Source: Ziziphus jujuba
Taxonomy: Eukaryota > Streptophyta > Magnoliopsida > Rosales > Rhamnaceae
NCBI RefSeq assembly: GCF_031755915.1
Contig: NC_083384.1
Coordinates: 24,879,001 to 24,943,000 of the forward strand
Direction of reading: 5' to 3'
DNA length: 64,000 bases
Within the stretch, counting starts at the first letter, position 1; every line of letters starts with the position of its first letter. Shown here one piece after another: positions 36,898 to 47,745 of this stretch. Under the pieces are notes generated by a model that had not been told where the DNA came from, made no database searches, and saw nothing but the letters and a program-made list of their open reading frames with translations. Both the position numbers and the translations under genes were made by a program.

Positions 36898-37641
36898 AGT
36901 GAAGCATGTGATTTTGTAGGAACGCAGAAAATATAATTTTTGGAAGATTTATAGTATTAAAATAAAACAATAAATAAATAAATAAATAAGGGTGTTAAGA
37001 TAAGGTGGGACTTGCAATTTGAAGCCATTTTATCTGCATAGATTGGCCAACGAACTCATAGACTTGGTCCTTAGAGACCGTTTAGCCGTTTTCTGCCACC
37101 GCATGGGAATTTTTTATTATTATTAACCTGAATTCGATTTGATTTGGAGATAAAAAGAAAATCTCTTATCGCTCTCCAAATTTAACAAGTGTCCCAAAAA
37201 AGAGGGAAAAAAATGGAAGTTATAAAATCTTCAATAAATTCTTTAAAAAAAAATTTAAAAAAAAAAAAAAAAAAACGTAAAGCAACGTATATAAATGCAT
37301 AAACTAGGGACTATAAGAAAATCTATTTTAACAACTTTTGTAATTCTAAATTTGAAAAATATTTATAAAATAAGATGGATGGCTTAATTAACCCTTGTTA
37401 TTATTAATATTCCTTGATATTGTTTTTTTATGGATATAAATATGCTATCAACTTATAAATAGCTTCTTCCTCTAAAATAAATAAATAAATAGCTTTTTTT
37501 TTAAAAATTGAAAAATAAACTCATGATTTTGTTTGAAGCTCGAAATACAATGCATGAAAATAAGAAAAAAGAAAAAGAGAATCCCTTTTCGACAGAAATA
37601 GTTTTCCCCTTTTCCACATTATTTACTTGCAACAATATTAG

Positions 37642-37673
<32 letters not shown>

Positions 37674-37847
37674 AAAGAGCAGTGTACAAAAATAAACTGC
37701 AGTATCTTCCTAGAAGTATGTTAATTACAATTTCCTTCTGATATATTCAGAAGGAAATACATCCTAATGTAAGAACAGAGTTGATACAAGTCTCTTGTAT
37801 TACCAGACGCAGCAAGATAATAGAATTACAGACGCAGGAGATGCTTC
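36898..37847 (-). promoter_or_regulatory. intergenic region: Ycf49-like promoter side and BASS1 3' side
   Basis: About 950 bp separates the stop of the upstream transporter gene from the Ycf49-like start on the same strand. It should hold the 3' untranslated region of the first and the promoter of the second. A GA microsatellite (37640-37667) lies here; on the minus strand it is a CT repeat, a type common near plant promoters and leaders. An A run is at about 37256-37275. I see no certain TATA box. Confidence 0.5.
37640..37667. repeat. GA microsatellite
   Basis: About 13-14 GA units, plus strand. It sits between the two plastid-protein genes. Confidence 0.9.
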
Positions 37848-40800
37848 CTAACAAAGTTGATCTTTCCTTTTAGACCAAACCGTGACAAGTGAGAAGCCCA
37901 TCAAAGACATGATTACAGTCTGCATATCAACAAAAACATAAGAATATATTCAATTCTACGAACACTAAATGCAAATATACACTAAATGGAAATGTACTGT
38001 GATGATTGCCGTTTAGTATATTACAAAACTAGAAAAGCAAACAACACTTTTGTTATGGCAATGTCATTTAAAATAACAAAGTTATGGAATTTTTAAAATA
38101 AGTTACAGAAAGGATTCGTGGAGTGTAATTTATTATATGTTATAATAAAGTATAAAATATAAAGGCATATAATAATAGGGAAAAGTCACTAGGAAGATGA
38201 TATTCAATAAAGATTGTGCGTCGAGTGTGGAAAAGCCCTTGTTCTGTCTTACACAAAAATAAATATCAACTATAATTAATTTCATTCTGAATGTTCACCT
38301 CCATTATTTTCCAGTATTAGATATATTGATCATCATCTGCATGAGAGTGTAAAACAATTTGGAGCAGGTCCCAAACCTTCTGATAATATTTAACTCTAAC
38401 AGCTAATTCAACAACCATGATCTATTTTGCACACCATCATGTTAGAATTAGATGTTACTTCTATAGTTGTAACATTATGTATATAATGAATCAACTGATA
38501 TAGCTCAACAGACAAGCATAAAGGCCATAATAGATTTTGTAAATGAATGACAAAGATGTTGGGATCAAACATTATAGAACCTATAATAAAGCTGTGGCAG
38601 ATTATGTTTGTTTATTAGCCACTAAAGTTTTCCCTAGAAACAGAAGAAAACTGGGACAAAACATCATGGGCAACACATACAGAGCTGATCAGTGGAGTTG
38701 CTAAAAGAGAATATTATACTTGAAAATATAAGCACAGAATAAGCCAAAACCTATGTTTGTTACCGATATTGTCATTAAATAGGAGACATGTTTGAACTAG
38801 AGGTGGCAGAAAAGAAATTGGCATTTATGCAAAGGTAGTATTCACTCACCGAGATTGCTGGAGGTATACCAACAAGTGGATCTTGAAAGAACCTGTTTGC
38901 AAGTGCAAGGGCCAGAAGACTGCTCTGCATTCCTGAAACCATAAGAAAAATCAATTAGACTGAGTCATAACTTCTTGGGGTATTATGATTGGTAATATAA
39001 CAGATACAAGTAGAACCTGTCTCATAGGATAGTGTTCTTTGCAGTGCTTTCACATCAGGTGCCATACGAAAGGCAATGCCGGTAAAGGCATAACCAGTTA
39101 TAAATGCTGACGCATGAAATGCACAAATGAGCAACAAAACGACTACTCCAAAAGGAGACAACACGGATTTTATATTTAAAGCAAGTGGTGCTCCTACACA
39201 GAGAGCTGTTACTATTACTGAAAGTGGAGGCAAAAATGGTCGAATAGCATCAGAAATCCGGGGAAAGAACCTGTAGGTGCAATCATATAAGATGCATAAG
39301 CACATTTTAGAAAAGAACATTGTGTTAATGAATTTATCCAGACTCAGTATATCACCGATTCAGAAACAAGCCTGCAGCAATTGGTGTAACTACAATCTGC
39401 AGAATGCTGGACACCATTCCTTTAACATCAACAGGTAGTCTCTTTCCAATAAGCAAGAGCGATAACAGTGGTGTGACAACTACTGCGGTGGCAGTAGACA
39501 AGGATGTCATGACAATACTTAGAGGGGCCATTGTTGGGTCCGTCAGAAAAGTAGCATAATTTGAGAGCTGTGCACCACTAACACAAGATACCAACATAAT
39601 CCCAGCACCTGATTTGTATAATCAGAAATAGTTAGTACAGCCATACCAGAGTCTGGAAAACAGGGCAGGCCAAACCTCACCTATGGGTGTTGGAAGACCA
39701 AATACTACCACTGATACAATGCCAAAAAAATATCCAAGCATAGGCTTCACAAGATATTGACCAACATAACCAGTTAATATGGCAGCTGGTTTTTTAAAGG
39801 CTTCGAGGAAATCCTTTTCACTGGAATTAACCCCAACTGCAAACATCAAAAACCCTAAAGCAGGTGCATAGTACCTGAAAACAGATCAAATAAAATAATT
39901 ATAATATATTATGGAAATACTAGATTCTTTTACTGAAAACTGACATTTCTTTCACATATGTAGATTTACATCTTCCCCAGCAGTAGGAAGATGCTTTACA
40001 CAGCTGTTGAGATAAAGAATGACAATCCTATCTTTAGAAAAGTAATGACCAAGTTGAGAAAATCAACATGGAACATCCCCTCGGAAAATGGCAAAATTCT
40101 TTTCCATGTGTATTTTTTGTACCAAAAGAGGACAAATTTTTATAGGAAGGCCCTTTAAAATAGATCTCCAGAAAAGTCCATTGGTCCTCTTTCTTGAATA
40201 TGTAGAGACGAAGAACACTTCTTTTTTGTCATAAAAGCACTTGAACAGATGCAAATTCATTTAAAACCATTCTTTCTCACAGCTGCTCCTGAATTTTATA
40301 ATGCATGGAATTTACACATTCATAGACCATAAGATTCCTCTGAAGAAGATTTACAACCTGGTAGTAAACCATGTGAATGAAGGTGGATATATTAGAGCTA
40401 ACAGTGTACTAGCAAGTACCACATGAGGCAGAAATGAATTTGCGTTCTTCAAGACATTAACAATAGAAATCTTCTCTTGCTGAACGGTCTGAAACCCACC
40501 AAAAACAAAAAAGAAAAAAAAAATTAAAACCAGTTTAGCAGAAACAGTTGATACTAAACAAATGAATAAGTACTTTGTCGTGACCAAACTCTGCAAATTG
40601 TGCACTTAATAAATAAATGCATTAACAACTGGGGCAAAGATGCACTCATTATCAAATTGTTTATTACTAAAAATCAGGGTAAAAAAAAAAATGCTGGGTT
40701 TCACAATTACAAATGACAATGATTTTTTCTTTTTTGTCATTAATCCTCAAGTAGTTCAACTTATTTCATTATTTGAGCGATTTTGTATTATTAATGTGAT

Positions 40801-41391
40801 AGCTTAACATTGATTAATGACTCCTTTCCATTATTTTACTGGTTTTGAGCTTTCTAGTTAAACCTTGAGCAACCCAAAAGCAAACAAAAATGGAAAATTC
40901 AGCGTAGAAACAAAAATAAATAAATAAATAAAAATAAAAGTGAAAGAAACCGAGACGAAGGTAAATCGAGAAAACACCTCTATCGGTTCAGATACATATG
41001 ATTGACCCGAATCCGAATCAGATTCTGGAATCTCCGCCGAGGTACATCTGCGAACTGTTTTCGGAATAAAAATCCAAGAAAGGACAAAATTAATTACTAA
41101 ATAAATACGAACTCAATAATAACTCAAAATATAGATAATAGAATTGCTATGAGTTCCGACGAGGAAGCGAAGAAACTGACACGGAGCTCCGGACCGAAAA
41201 CGAACCGAAAGCCTTAAAGAGAGCGAGTAAGAGATTGTCGAAGGCGACGAAGAGATTGGGAGGTTAAGTTTTCGCGATAAACCGGAGAGATTTCGAGCTG
41301 ACAAGCGACAGGGGTTTGGAAGATGAATTTGGGACTGCCATTGTCGCTGATTCGTAGCGTTCAAATTCATTCTCACTCGTGCAATAGACAT
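37848..41391 (-). CDS. chloroplast bile acid:sodium symporter family transporter (BASS1-type), 8 exons
   Basis: CDS = complement(join(37848-37919, 38850-38932, 39017-39270, 39356-39608, 39681-39874, 40358-40488, 40978-41054, 41181-41391)), 424 codons. All introns are GT-AG and phases match at each join. Residues 1 to about 80 are a Ser/Arg-rich plastid transit peptide. The SBF domain (about 105-415) shows SFLPHVVLASTLLALIYPPS, FTWFTTR|YYAPALGFLMF, GVNSSEKDF, AGIMLVSCVSGAQLSN, LPVDVKGM, FLPPLSVIVTALCVG, ALQRTLSYETGMQSSLLAL and TVIMSLMGFSLVTVWSKR. Family members are multi-spanning inner-envelope carriers that move organic anions, usually with sodium; BASS2 carries pyruvate. This sequence fits BASS1 best, but BASS5/6 are close. 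The substrate cannot be read from the sequence. The exon 1 donor (T|GTCAGT) is chosen for phase; it is the least certain join. Confidence 0.9.
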
Positions 41392-42339
41392 AGTCGAATG
41401 TCTCCGAGTCCGACTCTCTGGGAGCGTTTTTCAAAACTCGGTCAAATTACATGCTCGAGTCCAAAGCTGATTGGCGTCATTGGATTGGTTAACTAGGGTC
41501 AACTACTGGCCGGTCCGATCGGAGCTCCGCTTTTGTATTGAAATAAAAAATTGCATTGGCCAATGGAAAAAGTATATGCAATATTTAATAAATTAATAGA
41601 TTTTAACATATATATTTATATATATAAAATATGATAATATATGATAAATTGATTAAGAGGTATTTTTACAAATATATAAATTTTATAATATAAAAAATAT
41701 TTAATTTACTATTAAATATATATTAATTTATTTTTCTTAGTTTAAATTTTTTAAAAATTTAAAAATAAAAAATTTATTTTCAAGATTTTTTTTAAAATAT
41801 TATTTTATTAATTAAAAGTTATGTCAAATTTAAATTTTTAAATTTATATATATTCTTAATAAATGAACGGATTAGATAACGAATTATATGATAATTTAAT
41901 AAATAAGTTCGGATTTACTTAATTCCACACGAAAACTTAATAGGTCATATTCGTATTGATTAAATTTCACGAATATAATACAAACACGATTCAACATGAC
42001 ATGTTGCCTAGTCTAATTTCTCAATGCTTGGAATTTTTATTTTTTTGGGGAATATGTGGAAGAAGTTAATATTTATTAATTATTTTATATTAATTCTATA
42101 GAAATCAAACCTTTTTATTAGAGGATGTATTTAATTCTATATTCACCCAAAAACAATATGATTCACCAAAAAAAAGTGTAAAAAAAAATGTACTTAATTT
42201 TTTTTCTTTTTGCTAATTTTGAAAAAAGTCCAAATGTATAAAAAAAATATATTTTGTTAATCTATTTATCCATATGTAAGCATACACATATAGTGTAATA
42301 TGATCATATTATTTGTCTGTATGTATGTGGTTTTATCAA

Positions 42340-42370
<31 letters not shown>
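41392..42370. other. upstream region of the BASS1-type gene and AT-rich spacer
   Basis: The first few hundred bases before the transporter start (41392 to about 41560) are less AT-rich and should hold its promoter and leader. I cannot point to a definite TATA box. From about 41570 the sequence is AT-rich spacer with no frame of note, ending in a TA microsatellite (42342-42370). Confidence 0.5.
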
Positions 42371-42375
<5 letters not shown>

Positions 42376-42481
42376 GTGCTATAGAATGAACCCATTCGCA
42401 TCACATGGAGAGGACATTGACGTCCATTTCCTTTTCCCCATTTAATGAAACGGCACGTTGGCACCTCTTCTGGAAAAAAAA

Positions 42482-42512
<31 letters not shown>

Positions 42513-43158
42513 CACACACAAAAAAAAAACAAAACAAAACCCACATCCTTCTTAATTTGTTTTTGTGTGTGCTATATAAGAAGCAAATTAAGTACTCTCC
42601 CTAGCTACTTTCCATCGTTTATAAAATCTTGGTAGAACTTTTTTTTTAGTTCTACTTTAGCCAAATCGTCACTACTATCATATTTGAATGCTAGACAAGG
42701 TAGGAATATTTGACTGCTAAATCATCACTACTATCATATTTAGTTCATGAAAAATCTAAAAAGCAGAGCGCAAAATGCAGAATGAGAGAGAAGGAAACTT
42801 ACATAAGATTAGAGAGGAAGGAAGAGGATGGTGAGCTGCGGCAAGCCGTTAGGTGGCAGAGAAAGAAAACTGGTGGGTGGTGAGCTGCTGGTTTAGGGAT
42901 TTTAGAAAAGAAGAGGATGAACTGCGTTAGGAAGGAAGACCTGCATTTTCTTTTCTTTTCTTCTTTTTTTTTTTTTTTTTTAAAAGGAGTGCCAACGCAC
43001 CATTCATTAAAAGAAAGAAATGGATGTTGGTTTTGTTCTTTTTTTTATTTTTTTTTCAAAAGGGGTGCCAACGCACCATTTCATTAAATGGAGACAAGGA
43101 AACGGACATCAATGTCCTCTCCATGTGGTGCGGATGGGTTCATTCTATAGCACTTCTG
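42371..43158. mobile_element. foldback / MITE-like element, 788 bp, in a TA repeat
   Basis: The ends are an inverted repeat of about 100 bp: CAGAAGTGCTATAGAATGAA at 42371 and its reverse complement ending at 43158, with a few mismatches. It is flanked on both sides by TA repeats, so target duplication length cannot be read. The interior has a homopolymer A plus CA microsatellite (about 42474-42530), a 56-bp tandem repeat (42663-42770) and a second partial copy of one terminal-repeat block (about 42984-43010). There is no transposase, so it is non-autonomous. The class is undetermined. Confidence 0.78.
42663..42770. repeat. 56-bp tandem repeat inside the foldback element
   Basis: AAATCGTCACTACTATCATA at 42663 recurs as AAATCATCACTACTATCATA at 42719. 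Two copies, the second incomplete. Confidence 0.65.
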
Positions 43159-44188
43159 TATATATATATATATATATATACTTAGAAAAAAAAAAACTTA
43201 AATACAACCGTTTTATAGGTGATGTGGTACAACGGATCACTTATAAGCGGACATTCAATAAATATTTTGTAGAACCCATATGCTTTATTTTATCGTTGTG
43301 TTACATATTACTTGATTACAGATAATTAATTTTACGTGACACGTGATTCATGGAAGTGGTAAGGAATGATATGGCAACACCATTGTATGCAAGTTCTCTA
43401 GCTGGTCGACAAATGTAAAAGCATCTTTAATGATAGATTACTATCTATATGACATAAAAATTGATATCATCTTAATTTTAATGGCATAAATATATAATTA
43501 ATTTAAAATTGTTCTCAAATAGTAATTCACAAAATGTTATTTATAACTACTAATTAATTGCATATATTTTATTATTATTATTAATTTTTATTTTATTTTT
43601 TTGAAAAATGTGATTCTTTTAAAGAAAATTTTCTTCTAAAAAAGCTTTGCAATATCTGATAAACCCTCCCAAAAGTATAGAGTCACATTGACAATGTCTA
43701 TTTTTCTTTTCTTACCATATAAGTTTGATCTTACTAGAGAGGTTTTCTTCAATGGTCATTTATTTTTCTAATATGGTAAAAAAAAAAATCTAATAATAAT
43801 GAAGCAATTAGAGACGCTCTAATCTTGAACCATATAGTGTAGTTGTAATATATAGCATATACATTAAAAAATATAACTTTGCAATTTTATTTAACAAATG
43901 TTAAATTACTAAGCCACAAAAAATATTTATAACCGAAGATAAGACTTGGTCTTCCATCAAAAGCAATTCTTCACTACATAATATATTTAAACAATAATTT
44001 TTAAAACAAAACATAACAATATGTAGAATAGATGATTCAAGAAGGTGGTATGCAAACTACATCCTGACTCTGTGGCAACATGCCCACTCTTGTATGTTGC
44101 ATCCTTTTGGTTAATATAACTCCCCATTTTTTATCAAAAAAAAAAAAAAAAACACAACAGTATGTAAAATAAATGTTCCATTCATTTA

Positions 44189-44219
<31 letters not shown>

Positions 44220-45379
44220 TATTTTTTATCATTGGCATACAGGGGCAGGCCTAGAATAATTTTTCAAGATAGTCCAGAGTTTATATCTATCTCAATCCGT
44301 TCAAAATTGCAATATGCAGATGATTTCTTTGGTATATATTTAATATAGAATTTAATGGATTTAAAAAAAAAAATCTAGATTTTAAAAGATTTTATGCATT
44401 TTTATTGATTCTATTGAAATATTTGGAATTGAGAGTGAATTTATATATACACTTTTATACAAAATTTCCTTTTATAATTCATGAAATTTATTAAAATTTA
44501 TCATTTTTTAAAATCATTTAAAATCATTAACCGTTTAAATACCCCAAAAATTTAAAAAAAATTTACAAACTCTTAACTAAATATATCTGGATTTCAATAA
44601 ACTTTTATGAAATTCATTAAAATTTTAATAAAATATCCATTTACTTATATAAATTCTTTTAAAATCTGAATCAAATATCTTTAAACTTTTTTCATCTCTT
44701 TTAAAATTCTTCATACTCTAAATTGAATACACCCTACAAATCTAACCAACCACTTTGGCCACATAACACTAATAGTTTGAATATGCAGAATGTAATTCTA
44801 ATTATTTATAAAAATGCTAAAATTATTAAAATATTTATCGAATTTTTCTATCAGATGTGTGGCAGATGATGTGACAACATTTAATTGATTTATTTTTTAA
44901 TTCAATTATCCATTTAAAGGTTTATATTTTCATATTTAGGTTATATGAATATGTCAACCAATAATATTTTAATTCGTAAATAAACTTGGTAAACATTTTG
45001 AAACCTATAGCATTACTACACTGTTTAAATATGCAGAATGAAGTTTCATAGTTTATTCACTAATTTTCTTTTCTTTTATTGAATTTTCTACATTTTAGAT
45101 TTTTTTTAAAAAAAATATGTTTAAATAAGATAGAGGAGGATGATTTTACTAAGGAAACTAAACATGTCAACATAGATAGAGGAGGATGATTCTACTAAGG
45201 AAACTAAACATGTCAACATACTGCAATAAAAGGAAATTTACTAGCAGATAAAAAATTGTTTATTTGGAATTTAGTTAGCTAGATGTGAGAAAAGATGTAG
45301 CATAATTAATGAAGGGGAATGTTTTTATTGGTTGGGCATACTACTGAGGTGGTATCATTCAACGAATAACTACATAGAA
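43159..45379. other. AT-rich intergenic spacer
   Basis: I see no gene. It contains a TA repeat, a run of ATT trinucleotides (about 44194-44219) and a 46-bp tandem duplication (45129-45220, listed separately). Confidence 0.55.
45129..45220. repeat. 46-bp tandem duplication
   Basis: GATAGAGGAGGATGAT begins at 45129 and again at 45175; the two 46-bp units differ at one or two bases (TTTTACT against TTCTACT). The near identity points to a recent duplication. Confidence 0.88.
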
Positions 45380-47745
45380 GACATTTAGTAGTTTGATAAA
45401 GATAGGAATCCAAATCATATCCTGAGGACTTCATTTTTTCAATAAGTTCAAAAGCACGGTCCTATTTATCATGAAAAGAAAGAAGACACTTGAGAAGTCG
45501 ATTGCAAATTTGTGGCTTCAACATGAAGCCTTTCTCCAACGTATAAAGAAAAACATTGACTGCTGAGTCCAAATTCAGATTTCTTTTTTTACATGGACAG
45601 GAAATCAACTTCACACAACTTGGGGGACTTACATTAACCTTCCACTCCTTGAAACCAAAGAGGCTATCAAAGATTCATCTACTTTCCTTGCCTGACACAA
45701 TCCCATGAGCAAAATAAAAAATGTTGCTAAATCAAAACCTTTCAATCCAAAATTCATTGCAAGTAAGCCTTGAATTACCTTGTCAATATCTCCCTTCTTA
45801 AAATGCTCCTCAATTGCATTAAATTCTTATTTATCCCTTCCAAGAAAGTCTCTTTGATATTCCAACCAACTCAAAACCAATGAGATGTTTCCTTTCCGAT
45901 ATGACCAAGTCATACATGATTTATAAACCATAAAGCTAGGTGTCTATCCATCTTTTGACATTTTATCAAGGACCTGGAAAGCAATTTTTCTCTACCAATC
46001 CTTTAAAATCCATCTATAAATGCTCCATATATTACGAAATCTAGAGACAACCCCTTGAGTTCCATGCCTTTGAAATGCATCTCACCACCGTTATCTTCAC
46101 CATTAAGTTTCTCAGCCTTGCAAAACCTATTAACCAAAATCTCGTATAGGGGTGTAGTCTAGAACAACCACACCATCTCCATCAGCTTGCTGTATGAGAA
46201 TTATGTAGGCCTTAAAATCAGTCTCGACTCCATAATTTTTGGAAGACTTTCACTATTAGAAAACTTATTTGAGCCTTGAAAAAGATGGAGAATCAATGAA
46301 ATGATTTATCCCTTCAATCCCCATCTTACAAAACAACATATAGGCTCCATCAAGCCTACCGGCCTTACACAGGCCATCAATAGGAGCATTCAATGTCAAA
46401 GTAGAAGGCATCCGATTTGTTCCATCTCATTAAATATTCGTCGTGCCTTCCCAACTAGACCATTTTTACACATACCACAAATGATAATGATGTAAGTGCA
46501 TGCCTTAGAAATGCAATCTTGCATTGTAATCTCATGATGCAACCTAGTTTGTCTAAATAGCCCATATCACAAAATCCTTTGATCACAACATTATAACAAT
46601 GCGCATTTGAAGTCGAACCTCTATCTTTCACCTCATAAAAAATTTTAAAGCAACCTTAGTTTTGCCCATTTCTATTAACCCCTAAATACTAAGGTATAAA
46701 ACACAATGTCCTGCTCAATACCCCCTTTAATCATTTTGCCATACCATCCAAGTACTTCATTATATCTCCTAACTCTAAATAAGCTATCAATTAAACAATT
46801 GTACCTCTTGAACCGAATGACATATCCATCCTTTTGTGAGTGTAGGAAAGTATGTGCTTCATCAAGCTTACCTAATTTACATTATCCATCAAGTAAAGCA
46901 TTGCAAATGACAGAACCATGATTACACTCATTTGCCTTCATTGTATTGAAATGTCTATGTCCTCATCAAGTCTCTTTCCTTTGCATAGCCTAGAAATAAT
47001 AATTGTGTAAGTTATCTCACTAGGAGTTATAACTCTATAAGCAATTTCCATAATACATTATGAAGGCATCATCAATCTTCCTAGCCTTGCATAGCCCATC
47101 AATCAAAATGTTATAGGTAACTATATCTGGAGAACAACTTGACTTCAATTTTTGGTAATAGATCATTAATGCTAGCAAGAGCACCTCTTTTTGTACCATT
47201 ATATACAATTGTATTTTAGGTTATAACACTAGGCTCCCAATTGAAATCTTTCATTAAAGAAAATGATTCCATAGCCATTTTAGTCATGCCCATTTTCACA
47301 TATCCATTGATCAACACCCAAATGGCATGTGAAGGAATTAAAGTTCGATGTTCTCTTAGCTGTTTAAGAGTCTTCCAATACAACTCAAAGCCACAATCCA
47401 TGATAAGAATGTCAATGATCAAAATCTAAGACACCCAAGTGTGAAAAATTTTCTTCTTTAATGCTTATATGTAGAATCGAAAACCTAATAAATGATTTGG
47501 ATAATTTTGGATGATCGAGGTGACTATGCAATGGGAAAGATGTGGGAGAATATTTTCAAGTGCATCTTCCATGGGATCAACCGTTTCAAGGATAGTGAAA
47601 AGTTCATGGTAAGTGGTAACATCACGAGCAAAGGAATGGATACAGTAAAACCATGGGGCTTAGGGAAAGGTTTAAGCATTAGTGGTGGGAGGATCATGGC
47701 TAAGGCGGGGGTGTAAATGCTTCCATAAGTTTGAGAAAACAATAG
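45380..47745 (-). pseudogene. pentatricopeptide repeat (PPR) protein pseudogene
   Basis: On the minus strand, pieces in shifting frames spell P-class PPR repeats over about 2.3 kb. Near the N-terminal end is PLMLKPFPKPHGF (about 47700), then LIPSHAIWVLINGYVKMGM (47340-47285), DIVTYNILIDGLCKARKIDD (about 47130-47070), YNCLIDSLFRVRRYNEVLGW (about 46805-46745), a later GLCKAGRLDGAYMLFCKMG, and a C-terminal part with FMLKPQICNRLLKCLLSF and MKSSGYDLDSYLYQTTKCL (about 45530-45400). Intact relatives are mitochondrial or plastid RNA-binding proteins that act in organelle RNA processing. Many stops and frameshifts make this copy dead. The low number of introns is normal for PPR genes. Confidence 0.75.

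Noticed and set aside
37508..37741. Plus-strand frame with an RERERE tract
   Set aside because: Translation of the GA microsatellite; no protein character outside it.
42336..42635. Frames rich in CVCV, HTHT or KKKK
   Set aside because: Produced by the CA repeat and A run inside the foldback element.
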